A DNA stretch of 64,000 nt from Neobacillus muris (GTDB lineage Bacteria > Bacillota > Bacilli > Bacillales > Cytobacillaceae): positions 1-64,000 of the forward strand of contig NZ_CALPDF010000014.1 in NCBI RefSeq assembly GCF_943193175.1. Reading direction: 5' to 3'. The number at the start of each line of letters is the position of its first letter. Within the stretch, counting starts at the first letter, position 1. The position numbers and the translations under genes are program-made. The notes under the pieces were generated by a model, which was not told the origin of the DNA, searched no databases, and was given only the letters and a program-made list of their open reading frames with translations. Of this stretch, positions 34,129 to 43,809 are shown in pieces.

Positions 34129-35322
34129 ATGTTTGATACGATTGAGGAAGCGTTAGAGGACTTAAAAGCGGGCAAGGTCATTATTGTATGCGACGATGAA
34201 GACAGAGAAAATGAAGGGGATTTGATTGCTTTAGCAGAAAAGGCAACGCCTGATGTCATTAATTTCATGGTTACTCATGGAAGAGGGCTTGTTTGTGTTC
34301 CGATTGAGGAAGAAATAGGGATAAAGCTTGATTTAATGCCAATGGTATCCTTAAATACCGACCCCCATGGCACTAACTTTACGGTCAGCATTGACCACAA
34401 GCATTCGACAACAGGCATCTCAGCGTTTGAGAGGTCAGCTACTATATTAAGCATGATTGCCCCTGATGCCCAGCCTGCTGATTTTAAACGGCCGGGCCAT
34501 ATTTTTCCTTTGGTGGCCAAAAAAGGGGGGGTTTTAAGAAGAGCCGGCCATACGGAGGCAGCTGTGGACCTTGCCAAACTTTGCGGAGCAAAACCGGCAG
34601 GCGTCATTTGTGAAATTATGAATGAAGATGGAACGATGGCTCGCGTTCCTCAACTGCGGAACATTGCAGACCAGTTTCGTTTAAAAATGATAACGATAAA
34701 AGATTTAATTCAATACCGCAACAAGCAGGAGAAACTGGTTAATCGGGAGGTAGAGATTAAGCTGCCAACGTCGTTTGGCGAATTTATTGCCATTGGGTAT
34801 TCTAATCTAATCGATGACAAGGAACATGTGGCTCTAGTTAAAGGAGAAATTGATCCAGAAAAACCAATCCTAGTCAGGGTTCACTCCGAATGCTTAACCG
34901 GGGATGTTTTCGGTTCCTACCGTTGTGACTGCGGACCGCAGCTTCATTCTGCATTAAACCAGATCGAACAGGCAGGCAATGGCGTTCTGCTTTACTTGCG
35001 TCAAGAGGGCCGAGGGATTGGACTTTTGAATAAGCTTAGGGCCTATAAACTTCAGGAGCAGGGCTATGATACCGTTGAAGCCAATGACAAGCTTGGATTT
35101 CCAGCCGATCTACGGGAATATGGTATAGGTGCACAAATACTGAAAGATTTAGGGATCAAGAAAATGAAGTTGTTAACTAATAATCCCAGAAAAATTAAAG
35201 GTCTGCAAGGATATGGCCTAGAAGTAGTCGAGCGGGTACCGCTCCAAATGGAAACGAGAACAGAAAATGAGAACTATTTACGTACCAAACATGATAAACT
35301 GGGACATTTGCTTCACCTATAA
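34129..35322 (+). CDS. ribBA: DHBP synthase / GTP cyclohydrolase II
   Basis: A two-domain enzyme supplying both precursors of riboflavin. The N-terminal DHBP synthase (about 1-200) has the [10 protein letters not shown] metal motif and RAGHTEA. The C-terminal GTP cyclohydrolase II (about 205-397) has the zinc site [15 protein letters not shown] and the QEGRGIG motif. ATG 34129 is preceded by taaggagag; the open frame extends upstream over the ribE stop but has no better start. This gene is called ribA in B. subtilis. Confidence 0.97.
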   Translation: MFDTIEEALEDLKAGKVIIVCDDEDRENEGDLIALAEKATPDVINFMVTHGRGLVCVPIEEEIGIKLDLMPMVSLNTDPHGTNFTVSIDHKHSTTGISAFERSATILSMIAPDAQPADFKRPGHIFPLVAKKGGVLRRAGHTEAAVDLAKLCGAKPAGVICEIMNEDGTMARVPQLRNIADQFRLKMITIKDLIQYRNKQEKLVNREVEIKLPTSFGEFIAIGYSNLIDDKEHVALVKGEIDPEKPILVRVHSECLTGDVFGSYRCDCGPQLHSALNQIEQAGNGVLLYLRQEGRGIGLLNKLRAYKLQEQGYDTVEANDKLGFPADLREYGIGAQILKDLGIKKMKLLTNNPRKIKGLQGYGLEVVERVPLQMETRTENENYLRTKHDKLGHLLHL

Positions 35323-35346
35323 ACAATAATTTTGGAGGATAAAACG

Positions 35347-35814
35347 ATGGGACAACTTTTTGAAGGACATTTAGTCGGCACAGGTTTAAAAATTGGCATC
35401 GTGGCAGGGCGTTTTAATGAATTTATAACAAGCAAGTTATTAGGCGGTGCGCAGGATGCCCTAAAAAGACATGGTGTTAACGAGGAAGATGTGGATGTAG
35501 CTTGGGTTCCCGGGGCTTTTGAAATCCCATTAATCGCTCAAAAGATGGCAAAAAGCCAAAAATATGATGCGATCATTACACTGGGAACCGTTATTCGTGG
35601 AGCGACACCGCATTTTGATTATGTTTGCAATGAAGCGGCAAAAGGGGTATCGGCGGCTTCGCTTAACAGCGGCGTACCTGTGGCTTTTGGCATATTAACA
35701 ACCGATTCCATTGAGCAGGCGATTGAAAGGGCTGGCACAAAAGCGGGAAATAAAGGATGGGACGCAGCAACAACAGCCATCGAAATGGCCAACTTATGCA
35801 GAAATTTTGATTGA
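35347..35814 (+). CDS. ribH: 6,7-dimethyl-8-ribityllumazine synthase
   Basis: This 155-aa subunit of the icosahedral lumazine synthase condenses DHBP with the ribityl pyrimidine. Family motifs [32 protein letters not shown] and [12 protein letters not shown] are present. ATG 35347 has ttggagg 8 nt upstream; an ATG 15 nt earlier lies before that site. It closes the rib operon. No clear terminator was found in the 60 nt after it. Confidence 0.97.
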   Translation: MGQLFEGHLVGTGLKIGIVAGRFNEFITSKLLGGAQDALKRHGVNEEDVDVAWVPGAFEIPLIAQKMAKSQKYDAIITLGTVIRGATPHFDYVCNEAAKGVSAASLNSGVPVAFGILTTDSIEQAIERAGTKAGNKGWDAATTAIEMANLCRNFD

Positions 35815-35872
35815 CCATTAGAAACACCAAGATACATGGCTGGAAGAATAGATAATTATTTTAAAAAAAATC

Positions 35873-35901
35873 TATACATTTATATGTAAGATTCGTATAA
35901 T
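35873..35901 (+). promoter_or_regulatory. Promoter of the cobalamin operon
   Basis: TATACA (35873-35878), a 17-nt spacer and a perfect TATAAT (35896-35901) place the start of transcription just before the riboswitch. Confidence 0.7.
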
Positions 35902-35929
35902 TAACCTGTCATAAAAAAATACATATAAG

Positions 35930-36210
35930 AATTAGGTGTTAAAATCTTTGCGGATTTTAACTTAATTGGGAAGTTGGTGAAAAGCCAACGCGGTCCCGCC
36001 ACTGTAAATGGGAGCAACCTATAAATTGTCACTGTCGAAAATGATGGGAAGGCATAGGAAGCGATGATCATGAGCCAGGAAACCTGCCTATTTCTTGCGC
36101 GCCAACAAACCTACGAGGATAGGGAGGTGTGGAAGACTAGACTCTTTTTGCTTTTTAGTGATCGAATCTACTCGTACCAACATCTCCATGGTTTTTGGAG
36201 ATGTTTTTTT
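35930..36210 (+). promoter_or_regulatory. Cobalamin riboswitch with terminator
   Basis: The aptamer (about 35930-36130) contains the core gaaaagccaacgcggtcccg with gccactgtaaatggg, and the B12 box agccaggaaacctgcc (36073-36088). A terminator hairpin (36179-36188 with 36196-36205, arm core catctcca, T8) precedes btuF. Binding of adenosylcobalamin should reduce expression of the whole salvage operon. Confidence 0.96.
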
Positions 36211-36270
36211 ATTGGTTCAGCGCATTTTTATGATAAGAATTCATCTATTTGAAATTCAGGAGGAAGTCAA

Positions 36271-37236
36271 ATGAAAAAATGGTATTCACTATTGTTTGCC
36301 CTGTTATTGACATTCGGCGTGTTAGCAGGATGCGGGCAGCAGAACGATCAAGGGAATGAAAAGAAAGGAACAGGCGGGGAAAAGACAACTGAACAAGCTG
36401 CTTTTCCAACCACAATAAAAGATGCCTTAGGAAATGACGTTACCATTGAGCAAAAGCCTGAAAAAATTGTATCATTGATCCCAAGCAACACAGAAATTGC
36501 TTTTTCATTGGGTCTTGGGGATAAGATAGTAGGTGTTTCAGATTATGATAATTATCCAGAAGAAGCGGCAGCAAAGGAGAAAGTTGGCGGTACGGAGATC
36601 AACCTAGAAAAAATTATTGCGCTAAAGCCGAATATCGTATTAGCTCATGCATCTTCAGCGCATAATTCAGAAGCAGGACTGAATCAGTTAAGGGATGCAG
36701 GCATTCCAGTTTTAGTCGTCAATGATGCCCAAAATTTTGATCAAGTTTATGATTCGATCCTTATGATTGGGAAAGCAACCGGTGAAACCACGAAAGCAAA
36801 AGAACTGGTTACAGGAATGGAAGAGAAATTAGCCGAAATTATATCAAAGGCTGCAGAAATCAAAGATAAGAAAAAAGTGTTTGTAGAAGTCTCTCCAGCT
36901 CCTGAAATTTATTCGCCTGGCAACCATACGTTTATGAATGAAATGCTGAAAGTGATTAATGCCGAGAATATTTCAGGCGACTTGGACGGCTGGGCCAAAG
37001 TCGATCAAGAGGCAATCATCAAACGCAATCCCGACGTTATCCTCACTACATATGGCTACTATGTGGATAATGCTAAAGAACAAGTCCTAAGCCGAAGCGG
37101 CTGGGAATCTGTCAACGCTATTAAAAATAAACAGATCATTGATGTGGATTCAGACCGTGTAACCCGTACAGGACCAAGGATTATTGAAGGAGTAGAGGAT
37201 CTTGCCAAGGCTGTTTATCCGGAAGTATTTAAATAA
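36271..37236 (+). CDS. btuF: Corrinoid ABC transporter substrate-binding lipoprotein
   Basis: Lipoprotein (lipobox LAGC, Cys near residue 22) with a class III periplasmic-binding fold (two lobes joined by a rigid helix). The blocks IVSLIPSNTEIAFSLGLGDK and VGVSDYDNYP are typical of BtuF-like proteins. The start has aggaggaag upstream. It is the first gene behind the cobalamin riboswitch and is followed by the permease and ATPase, which supports corrinoid rather than siderophore uptake. Confidence 0.93.
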   Translation: MKKWYSLLFALLLTFGVLAGCGQQNDQGNEKKGTGGEKTTEQAAFPTTIKDALGNDVTIEQKPEKIVSLIPSNTEIAFSLGLGDKIVGVSDYDNYPEEAAAKEKVGGTEINLEKIIALKPNIVLAHASSAHNSEAGLNQLRDAGIPVLVVNDAQNFDQVYDSILMIGKATGETTKAKELVTGMEEKLAEIISKAAEIKDKKKVFVEVSPAPEIYSPGNHTFMNEMLKVINAENISGDLDGWAKVDQEAIIKRNPDVILTTYGYYVDNAKEQVLSRSGWESVNAIKNKQIIDVDSDRVTRTGPRIIEGVEDLAKAVYPEVFK

Positions 37237-38263
37237 TCTATATGTAGCCTATTTAACAGCAGGATTATTTCTGCTCCTATCAATCATTTTGGGGATATCG
37301 ATTGGAACGGTGGGTGTATCTGTTCCAACACTCCTGAAAGTTTTCCTTGTTAAAATATTCGGTTTTCTGCCAGAAAATGAGATTGATCCGATGTATATAA
37401 GTATCGTCATGGATATCCGCTTGCCAAGGGTCATTTTATCAGGTCTAGTCGGGGCGGCTCTTGCTATTGCAGGGGCAGCCTTTCAAGGCCTGCTAAGAAA
37501 TCCGTTAGCTGACCCGTATACATTAGGGGTGTCGTCCGGAGCCTCTGTAGGGGCCGTTTTTACCCTATTTCTCCAACTATCACTTCCATTTATCGAATCC
37601 TTTACACTGCCATTAGTTAGTATCCTATGCTCATTTATCACCATCTTTTTCGTGCTGGCATTTGCAAGGAAAATCGACCGTTCTATGAGAGTGGAAACCA
37701 TTATTTTAACAGGCATCATTTTTAGTTCTTTTTTAGGGGCACTTATTTCCCTTATGATTGCTTTGACCGGAGATGAACTGCGGCAGATTATTGGCTGGCT
37801 GCTTGGAAGCGTATCAATGCGCGGCTGGGAATATATTAAAATGATCCTGCCATTTTTTATTCTCGGATCCGGCATCCTTTTCTTTAATGCCAAGGAATTG
37901 AACGCCATGTCGTTCGGTGAGGAACGCGCACAGCATTTAGGGGTAAATGTCCAGAAACGAAAATTGGTTGTGTTAACGGCAGGATCAATTTTAACAGGAG
38001 CATCTGTTTCTGTGTCAGGCACAATAGGTTTTGTCGGTCTGGTTATTCCCCATCTTGTCAGAATCATATGGGGGCCTGATCATAAACATCTCCTGCCTTT
38101 GTCCGTTTTGATTGGAGGGGGGTTTCTCATACTGGCCGACCTTGTTTCCAGGACGATCATCTCTCCAACGGAACTGCCGATTGGTGTCATCACCGCTTTA
38201 ATTGGTGCACCGGTTTTTGGGGTTATATTAATAGAAAGAAAAAGAACGGAAAGAAGAGGATAA
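37202..38263 (+). CDS. btuC: Corrinoid ABC transporter permease
   Basis: FecCD/BtuC family permease with about ten helices. Conserved blocks ALAIAGAAFQGLLRNPLADPYTLGVSSGAS and GFVGLVIPHLVR (split in the sequence) are intact. The start is a TTG at 37202 inside the btuF gene, 35 nt before its stop, with gaaggag 9 nt upstream; no ATG exists nearby and the first membrane helix begins near residue 16, so the call is consistent with the usual 330-350 aa length. Confidence 0.92.
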   Translation: MPRLFIRKYLNNLYVAYLTAGLFLLLSIILGISIGTVGVSVPTLLKVFLVKIFGFLPENEIDPMYISIVMDIRLPRVILSGLVGAALAIAGAAFQGLLRNPLADPYTLGVSSGASVGAVFTLFLQLSLPFIESFTLPLVSILCSFITIFFVLAFARKIDRSMRVETIILTGIIFSSFLGALISLMIALTGDELRQIIGWLLGSVSMRGWEYIKMILPFFILGSGILFFNAKELNAMSFGEERAQHLGVNVQKRKLVVLTAGSILTGASVSVSGTIGFVGLVIPHLVRIIWGPDHKHLLPLSVLIGGGFLILADLVSRTIISPTELPIGVITALIGAPVFGVILIERKRTERRG

Positions 38264-38266
38264 CAA

Positions 38267-39739
38267 ATGCTTAACCTGAAACATGTGTCGGGAGGTTATT
38301 CAGGAGAAAACGTAGTAAAGGATGTCTCCTTTGCAGTTGAAAAGGGAGAATTGTTTGGAATTCTCGGTCCTAATGGAAGCGGAAAGACGACTCTTTTAAA
38401 AATGATCAGCGGTGTTTTGCCCATCCAATCAGGCGAAATTTTGATCGGAGGGAAAAAGCTTCAGGATTACAGCCAGAAACAGCTTGCCCAGAAAGTGGCT
38501 GTCCTGTCCCAGCATTCAGCGGAATCCTTTTCTTATACCGTCAAAGAAACAGTGGCACTTGGGCGCTATGCTCACCAAAAAGGAATATTTCAAACATGGA
38601 GCAAACAGGATGAAGCAGTGGTCCAAAGGGTTATGGAACAGGTAGGGGTCGGTGCTTTTCAGGATAAAAACATCCAAGCCCTTTCAGGAGGTGAAAAACA
38701 GAGGGTTTTTCTGGCGCAGGCTCTTGCCCAAGAACCGGAAATTCTCTTGCTGGATGAGCCGACCAATCACTTGGATTTATCCTATCAAAAAGAATTGCTC
38801 GACCTATTAATACATTGGACCACTGAAAACAAATTAACGGTCATCTCGATTTTTCATGATTTAAACTTGGCAGGACTGTATTGCAGCCGGCTGCTCCTTT
38901 TGGAAAAAGGAACGATTCATATACAACATGTTCCTGCCGAAGTGTTAAAGGAGGAAAGAATCAGGGAGGTCTACCAAACCAGTATTCAACAGCAGCCACA
39001 CCCGACTGTTGCCGCACCGCAAATGGTGCTGCTGCCGGATTTTCAAAGGAAAAACAGTCCGATTGAGATAAACGAATCGATGCTGTCGGTTACACCAGAG
39101 TTGATTACGCTAAAATCTCCTGTCTATTTGCGAACAATGTCCTCCGGTGTGATTGGTTCTGGAACCGGCTGGCATCGAACTTTTGTCAATCGGCATGTAG
39201 ATAAGAATTATAACTGCAGTGACCCTATTCAGGAAATGGCTGGATTTTTGCGGTCAAAGGGTTATGAACCAGCAGATACCGTAGGAATGATGACAGCCGT
39301 CTACCTTGAGGATGTGGTGTTTAAGGGAATAGCTGGTGAGGGTTTCTCCATTTTTGTTGCAGTAACAGCGGGAGTTGGAAATGCCATAGACGTATCCCAA
39401 AGTGAGGCGCATACTTACAGGCTTGTTCCGGGCACGATTAATACCTGGATCTTTGTTAATGGAGAGCTGACAGACGCAGCATTTATCCAAAGCATCATGA
39501 CCGCAACGGAGGCAAAGGCAAAAGCAATGACCGATCTAAAAGTAGCAGATACGATGACAGGCACGATTGCAACAGGTACATCCACTGACAGTATTTTGGT
39601 TGCTGCGGCACAGGCGGGCAGAAAATTGGATTTTGCTGGAACGATTACACCTCTGGGCAAGCTGATTGGAAAAGGGGTTTATGAGTGCACATCTGCTGCC
39701 ATTCAAAAATCGCTAAAAAGGAAATCGCTATGTTTTTGA
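38267..39739 (+). CDS. Fusion of corrinoid transporter ATPase and CbiZ amidohydrolase
   Basis: A two-domain protein of 490 aa. Residues 1-255 are a BtuD-type ATPase: Walker A GPNGSGKTT, signature LSGGEKQRV, Walker B ILLLDEPTNHLD. After a linker (about 255-275), residues 275-485 form an adenosylcobinamide amidohydrolase (CbiZ) domain with the family blocks MSSGVIGSG, MMTAVYLEDV, TAGVGNAIDV and TGTSTDSILVAA. CbiZ removes the nucleotide loop so that imported foreign corrinoids re-enter synthesis as cobyric acid. The fusion couples import with remodelling. The stop overlaps cbiB by 10 nt. Confidence 0.93.
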   Translation: MLNLKHVSGGYSGENVVKDVSFAVEKGELFGILGPNGSGKTTLLKMISGVLPIQSGEILIGGKKLQDYSQKQLAQKVAVLSQHSAESFSYTVKETVALGRYAHQKGIFQTWSKQDEAVVQRVMEQVGVGAFQDKNIQALSGGEKQRVFLAQALAQEPEILLLDEPTNHLDLSYQKELLDLLIHWTTENKLTVISIFHDLNLAGLYCSRLLLLEKGTIHIQHVPAEVLKEERIREVYQTSIQQQPHPTVAAPQMVLLPDFQRKNSPIEINESMLSVTPELITLKSPVYLRTMSSGVIGSGTGWHRTFVNRHVDKNYNCSDPIQEMAGFLRSKGYEPADTVGMMTAVYLEDVVFKGIAGEGFSIFVAVTAGVGNAIDVSQSEAHTYRLVPGTINTWIFVNGELTDAAFIQSIMTATEAKAKAMTDLKVADTMTGTIATGTSTDSILVAAAQAGRKLDFAGTITPLGKLIGKGVYECTSAAIQKSLKRKSLCF

Positions 39740-40695
39740 ACCACATAATTTCCATCTCTCTTGCCTGCTTATTGGATCTGTTAATAGGGGATCCGCCCAA
39801 TTGGCCTCATCCGGTCAGATGGATCGGCTCGCTCATTTCGTTCCTGGAAAACCGCTGGAATAGAGGAAAGGCGAGGAAAGGGAAAGGCATTGCCATGCTG
39901 CTGGTAATTATGTTAACAGTCATGGCTGCCTCCATCCTTCTTATTCTGTTCGCTTACCATGTACACCCCTATCTGGGTATTGCTTTGGAAGCAGCGATCA
40001 TTGCTTCGACTATTGCCCAAAAAAGTTTGCAGGAAGCTTCCATGGCTGTTTATCAGCCGTTAACGAATGGCGATTTGGCAGAAGCGCGGAAAAAGCTTTC
40101 TTATATTGTCGGCCGAGATACAGAGCAATTGGAGGAAGGAGAAATCGCCAGAGGGGCAATTGAGACGGTGGCTGAAAATACAAGTGATGGGGTAACGGCT
40201 CCGCTATTTTGGGCATTGCTCGGTGGAGCGCCGCTTGCCATGGTATACCGGGCAGTCAATACTTGTGATTCGATGGTGGGGCACGTAAATGAAAAATATA
40301 GAGAATTTGGCTGGGCTTCTGCCAAATGGGATGATGTCATGAATTGGATTCCCAGCAGGGTAACGGGAATGATGATGCTTTTAAGCAGCCGGCCGCTTCT
40401 TTGCAATCGACGCAAAGCGTGGGCTATCTTGTTCCGCGATGCAGCGAAGCACCCAAGTCCGAACAGCGGTTGGGGGGAAGCGGCAGTAGCAGCCATACTT
40501 GGAGTCCAGCTGGGGGGGATTAATTATTATAAAGGTATAGTGTCGAACAGGGCTAAAATGGGGGATTCTCTGCAGCCGATTCAGCCGGAGCACATCATTC
40601 AGGCAAATGTTATATTAAGGAAAACCGTATTTTTATTTATCCTATTTATATGGATTGGAGGGATATCCCTTGAAGCTGCCTTCACATGGCGCTAA
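39730..40695 (+). CDS. cbiB: Adenosylcobinamide-phosphate synthase
   Basis: A membrane enzyme that attaches aminopropanol phosphate to cobyric acid. The 321-aa protein has several membrane helices and the family motifs DLLIGDPPNWPHPVRWIG, ETVAENTSDGVTAPLFW and HPSPNSGWGEAA. The start at 39730 overlaps the cbiZ end by 10 nt, with aaagga upstream. Confidence 0.95.
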   Translation: MFLNHIISISLACLLDLLIGDPPNWPHPVRWIGSLISFLENRWNRGKARKGKGIAMLLVIMLTVMAASILLILFAYHVHPYLGIALEAAIIASTIAQKSLQEASMAVYQPLTNGDLAEARKKLSYIVGRDTEQLEEGEIARGAIETVAENTSDGVTAPLFWALLGGAPLAMVYRAVNTCDSMVGHVNEKYREFGWASAKWDDVMNWIPSRVTGMMMLLSSRPLLCNRRKAWAILFRDAAKHPSPNSGWGEAAVAAILGVQLGGINYYKGIVSNRAKMGDSLQPIQPEHIIQANVILRKTVFLFILFIWIGGISLEAAFTWR

Positions 40696-41758
40696 TCCGC
40701 AGTACTTATATGAAGCATTGAATCTAGCGCTGCCAGATAAATTTATCGATTTCAGCGCGAATATTAATCCGCTTGGACCTCCAGAGTCCATTAAGGAAAA
40801 CTGGAATGGGTTTTATCAAGACATTTTGACCTATCCAGACCCATATGGATTAAAACTTAAGGAGGCAATTGCCGAAAAGGAAGGAATTCCTGTGGAATCA
40901 TTAATGATTGGCAATGGCGGAGCCGAGCTGATTGCGCTTGTTGGGAGAAAGCTGGCGGGTAAAAAGGTTCTGATTATCCAGCCCGCATTCTCTGAATATG
41001 AGGCAGCCTGCAGGGCCAATGGCTGCGAGGTTATTTATCATCAATTAAAAGAGCCAGACTTTTCGTTTGATTTGGATGAATTTCGTTCCAAAGCCGCAAC
41101 GGCTGATGCCGTATTTTTATGTAATCCCAACAATCCAACTGGCATTCCATTTTCTTCGCCATTGCTATTGTCTATCCTTGAGGAATGTGAAAAACTGTCA
41201 TGTATCGTGATAGTGGATGAAGCCTTTTATGATTTCCTAGAAGAATATGATTCTTGCTTTCCATACATCCACCAATATTCTAAATTACTGATTATTCGCT
41301 CAATGACCAAGATGTTTGCGATTCCCGGGATTCGGCTGGGTTATTTAGCAGCCTCACCGGCTGTTATTGCAGAGCTAAGCTATCTGCAGTCCCATTGGAG
41401 TATTAATTCGATTGCTTTAGAAGCAGGCGTGCTTTGTTTGAAGGCCGACTCTTTTTTATTGAAAACGAAAGAGTTTATTGCCCAAGAAAGGAACCGATTG
41501 TTTCAATTTTATATGGCTTGCCAATTTCAAGTCTCCGCTTCAAAAGTGAATTTTTATCTCTTTAGGGATCCGAATTGTGAGAATCAATTCGAGTTGTTTA
41601 ACTATCTATTGCAGTATGGCATTATTCCACGCCATACCTTCAATTTTCCGGGATTGGAAGGGCAATGGCTGCGCTTTGCCATTAAGGGCAAAGAGGATAA
41701 TGATCAACTGATGGAGGTGCTTAGGCATTGGCGCATGTGCCATCCTTCGTCTTTGTAA
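40670..41758 (+). CDS. cobD: Threonine-phosphate decarboxylase (aminotransferase fold)
   Basis: This PLP enzyme makes aminopropanol phosphate, the CbiB co-substrate, from threonine phosphate. The family block FSANINPLGPP near the N-terminus distinguishes it from histidinol-phosphate aminotransferases. NPNNPTG, DEAFYDF and the Schiff-base Lys in SMTKMFAIPGIRLGY are visible. TTG 40670 (362 aa) has ggagg 8 nt upstream and lies 26 nt inside the cbiB gene. Its end overlaps cobU by 31 nt. Confidence 0.92.
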   Translation: MKLPSHGANPQYLYEALNLALPDKFIDFSANINPLGPPESIKENWNGFYQDILTYPDPYGLKLKEAIAEKEGIPVESLMIGNGGAELIALVGRKLAGKKVLIIQPAFSEYEAACRANGCEVIYHQLKEPDFSFDLDEFRSKAATADAVFLCNPNNPTGIPFSSPLLLSILEECEKLSCIVIVDEAFYDFLEEYDSCFPYIHQYSKLLIIRSMTKMFAIPGIRLGYLAASPAVIAELSYLQSHWSINSIALEAGVLCLKADSFLLKTKEFIAQERNRLFQFYMACQFQVSASKVNFYLFRDPNCENQFELFNYLLQYGIIPRHTFNFPGLEGQWLRFAIKGKEDNDQLMEVLRHWRMCHPSSL

Positions 41759-42303
41759 CTGGAGGCGTCCGCAGCGGCAAAAGCCATTTCGCGGAGAAAC
41801 TGGCAGTTGATTTCGTCAAGCAAACTGGAGGCCAGTTAACTTATTTAGCAACTGGTGTTCCGTCTGACACCGAGATGATGGAAAGAATCCAAAAACATAA
41901 ACAGGATCGGAACCTAGGAGAACAGCACTGGAGAACAATTGAGAAGCCATTACGAATTGGGGAGGCCGCAAATCAAATTCGCCAACAGGATATTGTGTTA
42001 TTGGATTGTGTCACCACACTTTTGAACAATGAATTGTTTTCAAGCGGACAAACCTGGAACCCTGAATTTTTAAGGGAAGTAGAAAAAAACATTTTAACTG
42101 GAGTAAATGAAATTAGGAAGCGTGCCAAGGCTTTTATTCTAGTAAGCAATGAAGTATTGCATGAGGCTTTAGCAGGAAAAGAGCTTGTTTTTACATATGG
42201 AAGTCTTTTGGGACAGCTGCATCAGCAATTTGTTTTTGAGGCTGATCAAGCCTATTTAATCGAAGCAGGAATTCCTATTTTGATGAAAGGGGTGAAGGAA
42301 TGA
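41728..42303 (+). CDS. cobU: Adenosylcobinamide kinase / guanylyltransferase
   Basis: CobU phosphorylates adenosylcobinamide and transfers GMP to it. The 191-aa protein has the CobU-type P-loop TGGVRSGKSHFAE, a central IQKHKQDR-HWRTIE block containing the His that carries GMP in the family, and an LLDCVTTLLNN segment. The usual GIVPxxxxxRxFRD block near the C-terminus is not evident; instead it has VSNEVLHEALAGKE. The TTG start has ggagg 10 nt upstream. A second CobU-like gene lies at 45115. Confidence 0.88.
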   Translation: MAHVPSFVFVTGGVRSGKSHFAEKLAVDFVKQTGGQLTYLATGVPSDTEMMERIQKHKQDRNLGEQHWRTIEKPLRIGEAANQIRQQDIVLLDCVTTLLNNELFSSGQTWNPEFLREVEKNILTGVNEIRKRAKAFILVSNEVLHEALAGKELVFTYGSLLGQLHQQFVFEADQAYLIEAGIPILMKGVKE

Positions 42304-43809
42304 ATGGAATAATGATTCAAGGGACATCCTCTGATGCAGGAAAAAGTTTCATTGTGACCGCCCTGTGCCGGATCTTTGCAAATGAGGGCCTAAAGGTCGC
42401 CCCGTTCAAGTCGCAAAATATGTCCAATAATTCGTATGTGACAAAGGATGGGAATGAGATAGGAAGGGCACAGGGCATTCAGGCAGAGGCGGCCAAAACG
42501 GATGCAGCCGTCTGGATGAACCCGATTTTATTAAAACCCCGCTCGAATCAAGAGTCAGAGGTTGTTTATTTAGGAAAAGCCATCGAAACACTTTCCGGGA
42601 GAGAGTACCGAGACAGCTTCTATACGCGGGGAATTGAGGTCATTAAACAATCGCTCAAGCGCTTGGAGAAGGAATATGACTTCATCGTAATTGAGGGAGC
42701 CGGCAGTCCAGTAGAGATTAATCTGAAAGAACGCGAGCTTGTAAACATGAGGGTGGCAGAACTGGCTGATGTGCCTGTCGTGCTGGTGGCAGATATAGAC
42801 AGAGGCGGGGTATTTGCCAGCATTATCGGTACCCTTGAACTGCTTGAGCCAAAGGAGCGGGAGCGGGTTGTTGGGATAGTCGTTAATAAGTTCCGCGGTG
42901 ACCTCAGCTTGTTTGAAGATGGAATCAATTGGCTGGAGGAAAGAACCGGCATACCAGTTTTGGGGGTGGTCCCGTTTATCGACCATCATATGGTTGACGG
43001 GGAAGATTCATTGTCCATCAGTGAGCAATTCACTAAGCGAAGTACAGGTGCCATTGATTTGGCTGTTATCCATCTGCCGTTTATTTCGAATTACACCGAC
43101 TTGGAACCCTTTTTATTTGAAGAGGATGTCAGGGTTCGTTGGGTTAAAAAGGCAGATGAATTTGGCGAGCCTGATGCAGTTATCATTCCGGGAACTAAAA
43201 GTACGATTTGGGATTTAAAAAAACTTAGGGAAATGGGTCTCGATAAGTGCATCCTGCAACACGTTAAAGGCGGCGGATATACAGCCGGCATTTGCGGCGG
43301 TTATCAAATTCTTGGTAAAGAAATTATCGATGAAGCGGGTTCCGATACAGGAGTTCCTAATAGCAAAGTGCCAGGATTAGGGGTGATCCCGGCAAGGACG
43401 ATTTTTGCACAAAGAAAAAGAGACGATCAGAGTAACAGCTCACTGCCATCCAAATACAGGCCTAGAGATAGAAGAAGCTTTGGAAGGCTATGAAATCCAT
43501 CTAGGCAGAACGATTTTAATGGAATCGGCCCATCCTTTTTTAGTCACTGAAGCGGGCAGAGAGGAAGGCTATTTCGGTGAAGGCGGGAGGATTATTGGAA
43601 CGTATTTTCACCATTTGTTCCATAATGATGCATGGAGAAACCAATGGCTAAATCATATCCGCAGAAGAAAAGGGATTCCTGAACGAGAGATAAATAAAAT
43701 TAATGATTACAAGGATAGAAGTTTCGATGAACTTGCAGTAAAGCTAAAAGACCATCTAAACTGGAATTTAGTAAAAGCAATCCTTGGCCAATGGGGCAGT
43801 CAAATATGA
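42300..43809 (+). pseudogene. cbiP: Cobyric acid synthase, frameshifted
   Basis: Cobyric acid synthase amidates adenosylcobyrinic diamide at four positions. The first frame (42300 to a stop at 43493) holds the ATP-binding domain (GTSSDAGKS) and the first part of the glutaminase domain with the active Cys in YTAGICGGYQILG. The rest, with the conserved GYEIHLGRT and the His in YFHHLFHN, continues in another frame to 43809. The break lies near 43402-43406, a run of five T; four T would restore the reading ARTILHKEKETIRVTA. Total length after repair is about 502 aa, normal. It may be a sequencing error or a real lesion. Start overlaps cobU by 4 nt. Confidence 0.9.

Noticed and set aside
36064..36252. 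62-aa open frame inside the cobalamin riboswitch
   Set aside because: It lies across the B12 box and the terminator hairpin, has no ribosome binding site and resembles no protein.
42570..42989. 139-aa open frame opposite cbiP
   Set aside because: It is an antisense shadow of a well-supported gene.
43405..43809. A separate short gene after cbiP
   Set aside because: It is the C-terminal part of the cobyric acid synthase in a shifted frame, not an independent gene.
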